This document shows, one piece after another, positions 45,614 through 54,721 of a stretch of 64,000 nucleotides of DNA. The stretch covers positions 1 through 64,000 of the forward strand of contig NZ_LNTY01000049.1 of the NCBI RefSeq assembly GCF_001559595.1. Direction: 5' to 3'. Position numbers and translations under genes: made by a program. The notes below the pieces were generated by a model, which was not told the DNA's origin, did not search any database, and saw nothing but the letters and a program-made list of their open reading frames with translations. Every line of letters starts with the position of its first letter. Position 1 is the stretch's first letter. The DNA is from Enterovibrio coralii. GTDB lineage: Bacteria; Pseudomonadota; Gammaproteobacteria; Enterobacterales; Vibrionaceae.

Positions 45614-46504
45614 ATGAGAACGCTCACCGTCAATGATTACGCAAAACAGATTCAGCTTCATCAGCCATTTGAGTCGACAACCCTCCCGCAGTGTAGTGAA
45701 GCTGAGCTTGTCGATGTGTTGTTGGAAACCTTGTCTTCAACTCTACGAGGTTTTGGTCTTCAAGACACGACACCGTTGATCGCTGCAGAAAAGCGGAGCT
45801 TATTGGATGCAGCGATTACGGTCTTGCCCCCTCACGGATTGAATGAAAAGGGAAAAGCAGCACTGGATGCGCTGCTAACTAAAGAGCGAGAAAAACGCGA
45901 TATCACGTATGCCAATGCGTTACGGCCGTTTGTAACGATTGGGAAGACCAACATTGTTTTATGGCGCGGCGATATCACCACGTTAAACGTGGATGCCATT
46001 CTGAATGCGGCCAATAGTCAGTTGCTGGGGTGTTTTCTTCCCCATCACAAATGCATTGATAACGCGATTCACAACCGAGCTGGTGTGCAACTACGTGAGG
46101 ATTGCGACGCGATCATTCGTTTGCAAGGAGCCGAAGAGCCAACCGCAGCCGCCAAGATCACTCGAGGTTATAACTTGCCGTCGCGATATGTGATTCATTC
46201 CGTAGGGCCGATTGTACAAGGCGCGGTGAGTGAGGAAAGTGAGCGTTTGCTTGCGCAAGCCTACACCAAGGTACTGAGTGCAACGCAATCCGTCGATAAC
46301 ATCCGAAGTTTGGCATTGTGTTCGCTCTCGACAGGGGTTTTTGGTTATCCCATTGAAAAAGCAACGCCAGTGGCCTTGAAAACGGTGGCTGAATGGTTGA
46401 ATCGAAACCCTGACGCGTTAGACGTGGTGGTATTCAACGTATTTAGCGAACGTGATTACGATGTTTACCAATCAGAATTGGAGGAGTTTGTATGCAACAA
46501 CTAA
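45614..46504 (+). CDS. Zinc-dependent macrodomain protein, probable ADP-ribosyl hydrolase paired with SirTM
   Basis: 296 residues. An N-terminal helical region of about 105 residues precedes a macrodomain ('VLWRGDITTLNVDAILNAAN', 'SRYVIHSVGPIVQGAV', 'LCSLSTGVFGYP'). The signature of the zinc-containing SirTM-linked class is present: Cys140, His145 and Cys147 in 'LGCFLPHHKCIDNAIH'. In Staphylococcus and Streptococcus, the equivalent protein removes ADP-ribose added by SirTM. ATG at 45614 follows GGGAGG. It overlaps the sirtuin gene by 13 bases. A terminator hairpin ends just upstream, leaving no room for a separate promoter there. Confidence 0.93.
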   Translation: MRTLTVNDYAKQIQLHQPFESTTLPQCSEAELVDVLLETLSSTLRGFGLQDTTPLIAAEKRSLLDAAITVLPPHGLNEKGKAALDALLTKEREKRDITYANALRPFVTIGKTNIVLWRGDITTLNVDAILNAANSQLLGCFLPHHKCIDNAIHNRAGVQLREDCDAIIRLQGAEEPTAAAKITRGYNLPSRYVIHSVGPIVQGAVSEESERLLAQAYTKVLSATQSVDNIRSLALCSLSTGVFGYPIEKATPVALKTVAEWLNRNPDALDVVVFNVFSERDYDVYQSELEEFVCNN

Positions 46505-47361
46505 ATATTCAAACACTAAAAAACATTTCCAGTTTGATAAAAGATGCGGACGCGATTTTGATTGGAGCAGGCGCAGGTTTAACTGCTGCGGCGGGTATCA
46601 ACTATCTCGACCGAGAGAAATTCGCTGAGGTCTATCCGGGTTGGCAGAAGAAAGGATTCAATGCGCAATATGAACTCATGGGTTATCCATACTGGTCTCA
46701 AGAAGAACAGTGGGGTTACTACAAAGTGCATCTTGAGTATGTGTATTTCTCTCAGAGCGCGAACCCGCTTTACCAAACGCTGTTCGATCTCGTCAAAGAC
46801 AAGGACTACTTTGTCATGACGTCTAACGTTGATGGATTGTTTTATAAAAGTGGTTTCGCCCGCGAGCGTTTTTACGCTCCTCAAGGCGATTACGGTAAGA
46901 TCCAATGTACCACGCCGTGCTCAGAGCAAGTGTGGGATATTGAACCCTTCTTGGCGCAGATGGATCCTTATTTCGACCCCGTCGAGCAAGTCTTGACCTC
47001 TGATGATGGGGTGCCAAAGTGCCCAAATTGTGGAGAGACGATGTTTATCCATGCGCGTGTTGATGGCTCTTTTGTCGACAAAGTACATGAAGGTGAGCGA
47101 GAAGCTTTGATTTCATGGCTGGATAGCAATCGTGAGAAGAAGGTGGTGTTGTTAGACCTAGGGTCGGGTTTTAATACACCAACGGTGATTCGCCATCCAA
47201 TGGAGCAGATCACTCGGGCTTTCCCCGATGCACACTTAGTGCGTGTGAATTTGGACCATACATCAACGCCGCCAGATTTAGGCTTTCGTGCAACAGCGGT
47301 GAAAGGAGATATTAAGGCGGTTATTGAGCAGGTTTCTGCCTTGGCTGCCGTGGCAGAATAG
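46492..47361 (+). CDS. Class M sirtuin (SirTM), probable protein ADP-ribosyltransferase
   Basis: 289 residues, NAD-binding sirtuin fold: 'LIGAGAGLTAAAGINYLDR' for the nucleotide site and 'VMTSNVDGLFYKSGFARERF' for the catalytic region. Asn112, Asp114 and Gln131 line up, with a constant offset, with the Asn, Asp and Gln reported as essential in the Streptococcus enzyme, where Gln replaces the His of deacylase sirtuins. Zinc Cys are 139, 143, 177 and 180. SirTM enzymes modify a lipoylated GcvH-like protein in Firmicutes. No GcvH-L or lipoate ligase gene is nearby, so the target here is open. ATG at 46492 follows GGAGG inside the macrodomain gene. Confidence 0.92.
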   Translation: MQQLNIQTLKNISSLIKDADAILIGAGAGLTAAAGINYLDREKFAEVYPGWQKKGFNAQYELMGYPYWSQEEQWGYYKVHLEYVYFSQSANPLYQTLFDLVKDKDYFVMTSNVDGLFYKSGFARERFYAPQGDYGKIQCTTPCSEQVWDIEPFLAQMDPYFDPVEQVLTSDDGVPKCPNCGETMFIHARVDGSFVDKVHEGEREALISWLDSNREKKVVLLDLGSGFNTPTVIRHPMEQITRAFPDAHLVRVNLDHTSTPPDLGFRATAVKGDIKAVIEQVSALAAVAE

Positions 47362-47372
47362 GGTGCTTATTT

Positions 47373-47408
47373 CCCATTGGGTCGACACTCGATCCGATGG
47401 GGTTTTTT
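47373..47408 (+). terminator. Terminator of macrodomain-SirTM operon
   Basis: Stem CCCATTGG / CCGATGGG around an inner GTCGACACTCGAT loop, followed by six T. Confidence 0.75.
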
Positions 47409-47421
47409 ATTCTGTGCTCCT

Positions 47422-48021
47422 CTAGCCTTTGTGAGAAACGAACCGTCGAACACCCACGATCGCTGAGCATTGCTGCTTGCCTTTGAAGAAAACACTGGAT
47501 TGAAAATAGGCATAAGGCGGCAGCGCGTTTGATATGGCTTTGTTGGTTGCACCATAGTCCTCCAAATCAACATCACCATGTGCAAGATATAGAATGCTAG
47601 TGGCATCACCGATTGCGTTGAAGGTGAGAAAATCAATCAGCCTGGCTTGGTCATCAAAGGCATAGAGGTTATCGGCGTTATCCATTAAGGTCCTAATGTC
47701 CGCAATATCCACATTGTTTGGCATCTCTTTCGAGTCCAGCTTACCTTTCATGCTGCTTATCACATGTCTCACCGTGTCTGCGTTTCCGTCGAGACTTTCA
47801 ATACAGGCGACGATGCAGCGACCCACTCTCAAACCTTCGCATAACTGTTTAGCATTTGGCACTTCAGTGCCATTGACCAACAGCAAATCTAGGTTTTTTG
47901 ATTCAATTTCAGCGTCACAAAGATGTGTGCCCGAGATGAACAAACTGTCGTTGTGGGTTTCTATAAATGCGCCAGCCAACCCAATACGCGCTTCTTCGTC
48001 TTCAGTGATAGGTTCGAACAT
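47422..48021 (-). CDS. Hypothetical protein, 199 residues
   Basis: Soluble, no signal peptide or membrane helix. ATG at 48021 is chosen for its AAGGAACGC site; an upstream in-frame start at 48045 adds eight residues. Segments include 'DEEARIGLAGAFIETHNDSL', 'LDLLLVNGTEVPNAKQLCEG' and 'DATSILYLAHGDVDLEDYG'. Not recognised. Convergent with the SirTM gene and separated from it by a terminator. Confidence 0.7.
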   Translation of the reverse strand: MFEPITEDEEARIGLAGAFIETHNDSLFISGTHLCDAEIESKNLDLLLVNGTEVPNAKQLCEGLRVGRCIVACIESLDGNADTVRHVISSMKGKLDSKEMPNNVDIADIRTLMDNADNLYAFDDQARLIDFLTFNAIGDATSILYLAHGDVDLEDYGATNKAISNALPPYAYFQSSVFFKGKQQCSAIVGVRRFVSHKG

Positions 48022-48189
48022 TTGCGTTCCTTTTGGGATTCCCACATTTCATTAGTATCAAGAAGAAACTGGGGCGTGAAGTGCCGAATTAGCCGTTTTA
48101 TCTGGACTGTTCAAAGGTTCACAGAATCTAAAAAGTGTGCTCCATCATTACCCGAAAAGGTAAGATCTTCATCAGTAGAAAGGGGAGAG

Positions 48190-48216
48190 AACTTCTGGTG
48201 GTTTTCACCAGAAGTT
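48190..48216 (-). terminator. Terminator of MFS exporter gene
   Basis: Eleven-base stem AACTTCTGGTG / CACCAGAAGTT with a five-base loop, 22 bases after the stop codon. Confidence 0.65.
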
Positions 48217-48237
48217 TCTTAGAAAACGGTTCTTAAT

Positions 48238-49449
48238 TCACGGCCGGTCTTGTTGGAAGTTCCCCTCATCATCAAGGCGATTTTTCTCAGAAAATCCAGC
48301 TCGCACTAAGCCACTGCCAAGTATGCCGACACATACGAGAAGAAGCCCCAAGTGCCAGGCTTTGCTCATACCCAACATCATCAAGAACATACTGAGAAGC
48401 GAAGCGGTGACCATTTGCATGGCTCCCCCTAATGCAGCGGTTGTGCCGGCCTTGTTTTTGAACGGAAGCAATAACTGAGACTGAGCGCATGGGAAGGCAA
48501 TACCGTTGGCAACGACCATCAAAAACTGCCCTGCGATGATGGCAGCAGGCGTGAGAGGTGCAACGATGAGCCAAATGCCGGCCAATGCATGCAAGCAAGG
48601 TGCGACCTTGAGCATGTTTTCTGAACCAAAGCGTGGGCGTAGTTTGTTGCAGATGGTACCGCCAAGTAAGAGGCCAAATGCAGGAATGAGTGCCCACATG
48701 GCGTATTGGTCACTGGTCATTCCAATTTGAACCTGCATAACAAATGGAATCACGGAAATGGCGACCACCACCATGCTGTAATTGAGCCAACCGATACCGG
48801 AGAAACTGATGAAATAGCTCGAGGTGATAAGCTTTTTATAATCGCTCAGCACGGTTTTCATTGGCGGTACGTGGGATTTGGTGTTCACCGTTTCTTTGAA
48901 TGAAACCGCGAGAATCATCCATACCAAACCGATATAGCTGAGCATCACGACAAACACGGCCAGCCAACCGAAATGATGGTTAACAAACCCGCCAATAACC
49001 GGTGCAATGATAGGGCTGAATGAGGCAACAATCCCCAACCACGTCATGGCTAGCGCTAAGTGTTGGTAGGAATAACTATCACGCAGAGACGCCCGCGATA
49101 AGACGGAACAACAACCTGCACCTAACCCTTGAAGAAAGCGTCCCCACAGAAGCAATGCGAAGGTATCGCCACCCCAAACAGTGAGGGCAAGCCCAACGAT
49201 TGAAATGGCAATACCTGTCAGCAATACAGGCTTTCTACCGATGGCATCGGAAAGTGGACCGTAGAAAAGCTGCGACGGTCCAAAGCCCAATAGGTAGTAA
49301 GAAATTAAGCGTTGTACTTGTTCTGCGTTTAACGAAAAGTTTTGAGCAATAGAGGGCAACGCAGGGAACAACAACCCCACGCTTAACTGACCGATACTGA
49401 CGATCAGACAAGCGAGCAAGACGGGGCGGATGGGAAATTTGTCTGGCAT
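48238..49449 (-). CDS. Bcr/CflA/EmrD-type MFS multidrug exporter
   Basis: 403 residues, twelve helices. Motif A is 'GPLSDAIGRKPVLLTG', the Bcr/CflA pattern 'RFLQGLGAGCCSVLSRA', and motif C region 'FSPIIAPVIGGFVNHHFGW'. 'LISYYLLGFGPSQLFYGPLS' resembles EmrD. It is unrelated in detail to the exporter at 14408. No dedicated regulator is adjacent. An AAGGAG site precedes ATG at 49449. Confidence 0.88.
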   Translation of the reverse strand: MPDKFPIRPVLLACLIVSIGQLSVGLLFPALPSIAQNFSLNAEQVQRLISYYLLGFGPSQLFYGPLSDAIGRKPVLLTGIAISIVGLALTVWGGDTFALLLWGRFLQGLGAGCCSVLSRASLRDSYSYQHLALAMTWLGIVASFSPIIAPVIGGFVNHHFGWLAVFVVMLSYIGLVWMILAVSFKETVNTKSHVPPMKTVLSDYKKLITSSYFISFSGIGWLNYSMVVVAISVIPFVMQVQIGMTSDQYAMWALIPAFGLLLGGTICNKLRPRFGSENMLKVAPCLHALAGIWLIVAPLTPAAIIAGQFLMVVANGIAFPCAQSQLLLPFKNKAGTTAALGGAMQMVTASLLSMFLMMLGMSKAWHLGLLLVCVGILGSGLVRAGFSEKNRLDDEGNFQQDRP

Positions 49450-49584
49450 GAATGAACTCCTTGTTCTGCCATTATCCCTGCAACCTTCTAATTATATTGA
49501 GGAATTTCTGTCAGCAATCTCTTTCCGCACAGGAAAGAGTGATTGCTCCTCAATGTGATTGATATTTCGCTTATTAACTGTCTG

Positions 49585-52109
49585 TCATATCGCAGTATCT
49601 ACCTTGGCGGTCTCTACTTTTATCTTGAAGTAATGCAGTTGGTTTGCCGTACTGGGATAGCTAAATGCTTTACTGTCTGTATTGAAAATGGGGAGTTCCA
49701 CATAGAACTTTTGGGCCCCCGCAGCGTTCTTCCAAAGCCGCACGCGTGCGGGCATCAAAAGCAAACTTGCGGGCAGTTTGGGGGCAGGTGTACCGGGTGT
49801 TTTCTTCAGTTCATCAAACAGGTAGTTCACTGTCACGCTCAGAAGATTCATGTCGATATCGTCAAATTCTTCGCTGAGCTTGGTGATATCAAATGTCAGC
49901 GTTTTTACTTGGCCCGGTTCAATGCCGAAGCCTTTCATGTTGTAAGGGTGGGAGCCAAAGTGCAGGGTGGTGAGCGCATGCTGACCGGCAATACCAATGG
50001 AGTCGGCACTCAGTGTGACATCTTTCCCCGCTCCTGGCAGGCTCTTGTCTTTGGCCGAAAACACGACCTTCCAGCCATGAGGAAGGTGGTTTTTTATGGG
50101 GGTGATTTCGTAAACCCAGGGGCGGAAAAGCACAGTACGAATCCCGGAGAATAGCCCTTGCAGTTCGCCAGGCCCACCCGGTTTGGCCTGTAAGTCACCC
50201 CCTGCGCGTTCATGTTCATCATAAGGCGTGAGATGCAAATGGGCGATAGATGGCGGTCGCACATCTATCAGTGAACCAAAAGTATCTGGTCTTGGGTGGC
50301 AATAATGATTCCCACTTAACCCACTGTAAATATTGGAGTCAGGATTGCTCGGGGAAGCGGATTCGTGTTCAAGTCGCGCTTTACAATAGGTTACACGGCG
50401 AGAATCTGTCGGCGTGCTGGTAATGACAATGTCATTTTGTCTGGAATCAGCGGTGAAGACCACAAGGCTGGTCCATCGCATGGGGTTCCAGTCGGCGCGT
50501 TCTCTCAATGTCGAGGTGCCAAACGGGTCAAGGTTATGGCTATCGAAATGGTGCTCCATGCTCCCCGTTTGCATCGAGTTAGAACTTGCGCCCATGTACA
50601 GTGAACCACCACGGTTGCCGTAACAATCAAAGTTACCCAAGTCGTTAGAGGAAGCAATGTACGTCCATTTTCGATGCACTTTGAGTTCGCCTTGCGCGTT
50701 TGGCCACTGGTTATTGTCAGCACCATTACGGCTGGCAAGTGTGGGTTCTGACAGGTACAGCCCCCAACCGTCGTTGTTCACGGCGGCACAACCGATAAAG
50801 CTGTTGTGCATATAGTCTTCGTAGCCACCCGGGAAATACCAGCCGTCTAAACCGTTTTCTCTCGCCATCAAATCGATATGGGTGTTGTAGGCACCATCTA
50901 TGCCCACAAAGCCATTCCACGGCATCTCCTCCACCACAATATTCACGAACTCGTTATAAGAGGCGCGGGCATTGGTGTAAAAGTTCTCGGTGAGATACGG
51001 CGTCATCTGCGACAGAAGGGTATGGTGAGTCACGAAGTTGTAAAACGAAACTTCCACGGTTTTCGTTGTGGCAGGCAAGCCCAGAGGCACAATAACAGTG
51101 GTGGTTGTGTCTGTGGGTTTGATGGGAAGGTTATAAACACGTGTTTCGCCTTCTGCTTTTGGCCTCCCCGTCGTTTGGCGGTCATCGGCGTTAATGCGAC
51201 TAGCTTCCCGTCGAGTTTTTTCCCGCTGTTGGCATATCGTGCGACTTCTTTGCCGCTGGCGTCGAATGCTCTGACCCATCTCACTAGCGGGATATCAACG
51301 GTATCATCCAGCAGTACGTCTTTCGGGTTGGAGTAGGTGCCTTTTGCTGGAACCGTAATGACAGTCTGCGCTTTATCGTTACGAAGCTCAAAGCTTGTCA
51401 ATCCTAGCCATACTTGCGGCGCACCGAAGCGTTTTTCTGGCATACGATTGGGCTGACCTGCCCAATATTGGGCAACGTTTGGCTTGGCACTGCCCACGGC
51501 TTCTGGCTCTGGCGGCGTGTGACCGAAGATCATGCCGTTGCCGCCGTCTCCCTCTCCTTTAAGACAACCACTGATAGCAAAATCAAACACACGACTGGAA
51601 CCACATTGTGTCAGGATGCCGTTGTTATCTGAACCGCCAATCGGGCAAAGTGCCGTTGGATGTGTGGTAACGCCCTTAAACGCAGAGGGAAGGGCTTTTC
51701 TCCGCACATAACAACCTTGTCCTCGAAAGGTGCCAGCACCAACTGGGATAAGCAAATTGCCAAGGATGGGAAAGTAGCCTTTTCCCATGACCACATTGAA
51801 ATCGAAACGTTCTTTGGTCGGAGGCACCAACTCGCCAAATCGGTCTCTAAGTCGCAACGCTTGCTCCAGCTTGATCTGGTTGCGCTCCGCCATGGCTATG
51901 ACGGCCGCGCGATTGTTTCGCCACATTGCTTTGGCTTGCTCGGGACTCTCACCAATGGATTCCAAGTCCATGGTGATTTCACCTGTCTCAAACAGGCTGA
52001 GTATCCATCGAACCAAAAGATTCCACGTTTGTGTGATGATGGTGATGACGTTATTAACGGACTGTCTAAAAAAGCTTTGCTGTGATGGAGGCGGTGAACA
52101 CTGTGGCAT
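49585..52109 (-). pseudogene. Large protein of unknown function (one-base frameshift as sequenced)
   Basis: About 841 residues when repaired. The first frame (52109 to ~51160) ends in nonsense after 'MTAKRRGGQK'. Adding one T to the T4 run at 51157-51160 joins it to 'AEGETRVYNLPIKPTDTTTT' in the second frame, which runs to 49585. No signal peptide; the N-terminus has one amphipathic or membrane-like helix ('NNVITIITQTWNLLVRWIL'). An alternative start ATG at 51971 ('MDLESIGESPEQ') has an AGGTGA site. The middle is rich in Asn, Gly, Trp and Tyr ('NGLDGWYFPGGYEDYMHNS', 'NDLGNFDCYGNRGGSLYMG') and the C-terminus looks beta-rich ('VSVTVNYLFDELKKTPGTP' region). No family recognised. Confidence 0.65.
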
Positions 52110-52251
52110 TGCGTCGTATCCCTGAAAGGCAGTGGAGATACGAATTTATGCCAAGTGGTGATAGCAGGGTGTCTGTATATTGCTACATCGGCAATGATTT
52201 TTGTCTTGATTGCTTTCAAAAAAGGTTAAACAGCAAAACGAAAAGGTGGGG

Positions 52252-52282
52252 TGCGAAAAAGCGGGGTGTAAGAGCCACCCCG
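52252..52282 (-). terminator. Terminator of gfa
   Basis: Stem CGGGGTG / CACCCCG with a seven-base loop; on the minus strand it is followed by CTTTTTCG. Confidence 0.72.
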
Positions 52283-52305
52283 AAAGGAGAATGTAGATAA
52301 CAGAG

Positions 52306-52875
52306 TTAGTGCGCTGTCTGCGCTTTTGCCACGTGTGTAGCGATGGCATCCATCAATGGTGGCGACAGGCAGTCGTAAGGCTCAAGCCCTAACTCTTTGA
52401 GTCGATGGCGAATCGCATCCATATTTTCCGGTGGCGTGCCGGATTCGATAATAGAAGACACAAACGCCGCAAATTCCGGTGCAGACCAGCCTTGTTCAGG
52501 CGACAGTTCGGTATGAATGAAATCAAGCCCATAGAAAGGATGATTCGTGTCTTCGATGCGGCCATACATGTGCACACCACATGAGGTGCAAGCATGCCGT
52601 TGAATGGCGGCGTTGGTGTCGATAATGGTGAGCTTTTCGTTGTTTTGCTCCACCGACACATTGTCTTTTGATACCACGGCGACTTGAGAAAACGTCGCGC
52701 CTTGTGGTTTCCAGCATTTAGAGCAGCCGCAAACGTGATTGTGCGCTGTCTGCGCGGTAACGCTGACAACGACGGGATTGTCTGAGCAGTGGCATGTCAG
52801 CGTGCCACCAGCAAAGCCCGGGACATCTGTGTGATTGACACCCCTGTCAACCGCAGGATGGATTGATACAGTCAT
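52306..52875 (-). CDS. gfa: S-(hydroxymethyl)glutathione synthase (Gfa)
   Basis: 189 residues, the full length of true Gfa proteins. Zinc Cys: '[12 protein letters not shown]' region, '[16 protein letters not shown]', and '[17 protein letters not shown]'. '[14 protein letters not shown]' and the C-terminal '[18 protein letters not shown]' are Gfa hallmarks. It condenses formaldehyde with glutathione as the first step of thiol-dependent detoxification. ATG at 52875 follows AAGGTG; a start at 52917 would add 14 residues. The usual partners adhC/fghA are not adjacent. It would feed formate to the fds enzyme encoded elsewhere in the window (inference). Confidence 0.92.
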   Translation of the reverse strand: MTVSIHPAVDRGVNHTDVPGFAGGTLTCHCSDNPVVVSVTAQTAHNHVCGCSKCWKPQGATFSQVAVVSKDNVSVEQNNEKLTIIDTNAAIQRHACTSCGVHMYGRIEDTNHPFYGLDFIHTELSPEQGWSAPEFAAFVSSIIESGTPPENMDAIRHRLKELGLEPYDCLSPPLMDAIATHVAKAQTAH

Positions 52876-53311
52876 AGGAAACACCTTAGCAATGAGATTC
52901 CGTATTGCTTTCCACATGTTTTCACCTCAATTCAGAAGCGTATGAATACCCGTAAGCAATACCCAGAGGTCTTCAGGCCGTTTGGGTAAATCCATTTCGG
53001 GTAGTTTTCTCAGACTAGGAGCCTTTTGGTCGAGTGAATACGGGGCTTATTGGAAAAGTGTCTTGTAATCTTACTGTCACAAACAAGGCCGACGGGATTA
53101 GCAATAATCGATTGATATTTATGACGTGCTCGGTGGTTTATTGCTTGAGATTGGATCAACAATAGACTTTTGTTCACAGAGAACAGCGCGAGAATGATGC
53201 GAATTCATGCACGCATGTTTAGAGAGTTGGTCAATTAAGCGTAAGTTGAACTGGCTATGCTTAACCGTATCAATCCCAATACGCCCCCTTTTTATTTCAG
53301 GAGAAGCCTAA
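52876..53311. other. Intergenic region between gfa and HAD gene
   Basis: About 435 bases between divergent genes. It must contain both promoters; no gene, repeat or clear operator was seen. Confidence 0.4.
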
Positions 53312-53929
53312 ATGGCGACGACACCCATCAAGAACATCGTCTTTGACATTGGCAACGTCATGGTGCGTTGGTCACCGGCAGAAATTGCGCGTTTAACCTT
53401 TGGAGAGGGTGCTGATGGTCAGGCGAAAGCGGAGAAGATATTTCGCAGTGACATTTGGCTGGCGTTGAACCGCGGTGAGCTCACTGAGGCCGAGGCAAAA
53501 GAGCAAATAATGGCATTGTCAGGCATTTCAGCCGCACTGGTTGATGCACTGTTTTACTACATCAAAGAAACGCAAATCTTGCTGTTTGGCTCGTTAAAGC
53601 TGTTAAACGATGCCAAAGCGAAAGGCTACAAGGTATTTGCACTTACGGATAACGTGCATGAAATTGTGGCGCAACTTAAAGCGCGTTATGACTTCTGGCC
53701 GCTGTTTGATGGGGCCATTGTTTCTGCGGAAGAGGGTTGTCTAAAACCGGACGCCGGCATATTCCAACGTTTGGTTGCCAAATACGATGTGGAGCCAGAA
53801 GAGTCAGTGTTTCTGGATGACGTTCAGCGGAACATTGATGGCGCGAGAGCGGTTGGGTTTCACGGCATCCTGTTTGTCAGTGCTGAGCAAGCCAGACAAG
53901 ATCTAGCAGCACTTGGCGTGGCACTTTAA
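53312..53929 (+). CDS. HAD-superfamily phosphatase (YihX-like)
   Basis: 205 residues. The nucleophile motif is 'IVFDIGNVMVRWSP' (a DxG variant of DxD), with 'FALTDNVHE' as motif II, Lys in 'EEGCLKPDAGIFQ', and 'SVFLDDVQRNIDGARAVG' as motif IV. The layout matches YihX-type sugar-phosphate phosphatases. ATG at 53312 has AGGAGAAG. Alone on its strand; the next gene converges. Confidence 0.88.
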   Translation: MATTPIKNIVFDIGNVMVRWSPAEIARLTFGEGADGQAKAEKIFRSDIWLALNRGELTEAEAKEQIMALSGISAALVDALFYYIKETQILLFGSLKLLNDAKAKGYKVFALTDNVHEIVAQLKARYDFWPLFDGAIVSAEEGCLKPDAGIFQRLVAKYDVEPEESVFLDDVQRNIDGARAVGFHGILFVSAEQARQDLAALGVAL

Positions 53930-53933
53930 AGCG

Positions 53934-54494
53934 TCACGCTTGGCTTGGCTTGGCTTGGCTTGGCTTGGCTTGGCGCGATGCAATCGTATCGGTATTGATG
54001 AGTGTTTTTCGCGCCATTGAGGACGCGAACAAGAGCGTTAGCACATAGGGTAGCGTCCATGTGAGAACACTGATCAACGTGCCGTACGAATAGTCAGAAT
54101 ATCGACCGATAGGGTCGGTGATGAGCGCGAGACGGTATCCCAACATGGCAATTGCGATGTAAAACATGCCACCCAACAGTGCGCCTAAAACGAAGTAGTC
54201 ACTGAGTTTGTTCAAAACGGGACGCAGCTTCAACAAGACCCAGAAAGCGCAAGCAAAGATCAACGAAACCACGGTGGCGTGCAATGCGCTGGTGACTGCG
54301 GACAGAGTGGAAAAGTGAATATCTGGGTTTTCGCCAATGAATGCTCTAATCGATGGCAAATCAAGAAGCCACAGCAGAAAGGGTTCAAAAGCACGCATAC
54401 TGAACGGGCTGTGTAGCAAGGCGTAGTAACCCCAAAACGTCACGATACCGCCCAATACAGCAAGCATTCTGGAAAAGAACAGGTTCACCAGCAA
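53934..54494 (-). CDS. Membrane protein with repeat-encoded C-terminus
   Basis: 186 residues, four predicted helices ('VLGGIVTFWGYYALLHSPF', 'VVSLIFACAFWVLLKLRP', 'FVLGALLGGMFYIAIAML', 'LISVLTWTLPYVLTLLFAS'). The last residues 'AKPSQAKPSQA' are encoded by a pentanucleotide repeat, so repeat-number changes would alter the tail or the stop. The start is TTG 54494 or GTG 54488 behind AAGGA. Function unknown. The short frame immediately upstream may be coupled to it. Confidence 0.7.
   Translation of the reverse strand: MLVNLFFSRMLAVLGGIVTFWGYYALLHSPFSMRAFEPFLLWLLDLPSIRAFIGENPDIHFSTLSAVTSALHATVVSLIFACAFWVLLKLRPVLNKLSDYFVLGALLGGMFYIAIAMLGYRLALITDPIGRYSDYSYGTLISVLTWTLPYVLTLLFASSMARKTLINTDTIASRQAKPSQAKPSQA
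53938..53974. repeat. Pentanucleotide simple-sequence repeat (GCTTG)7
   Basis: Seven perfect copies of GCTTG plus two bases, within the 3' end of the membrane protein gene and 9-45 bases after the HAD stop. Fifteen bases (three units) encode five residues, AKPSQ on the minus strand. Confidence 0.92.
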
Positions 54495-54502
54495 GAAGTC
54501 CT

Positions 54503-54688
54503 TCAGGTTTTATGTGTTGAGTTAGCAGGTGCCAATTTAGCAGTCGGCAAGTCTACCACTGATTGGAGAAAGAAATTGTTGATGACGGCCTGAATTCCAT
54601 GAATTACCCACAAAAACAGCAAAGTAGGAAATGCTAAAACTGAGGTTTCTAACCATCTGTAGCTATTTTGCGAGTTTCGGCGCAACAT
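54503..54688 (-). CDS. Possible small membrane protein, 61 residues
   Basis: One hydrophobic helix ('VLAFPTLLFLWVIHGIQAVI') and a short tail. Its stop codon overlaps the AAGGA site of the next membrane protein gene, which suggests coupling. The start has no good site, and the frame overlaps the upstream end of the epimerase gene region only slightly. Weak support. Confidence 0.35.
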   Translation of the reverse strand: MLRRNSQNSYRWLETSVLAFPTLLFLWVIHGIQAVINNFFLQSVVDLPTAKLAPANSTHKT

Positions 54689-54721
54689 ACGCGCGATAAC
54701 GATAACAGTGATAACACAAGC

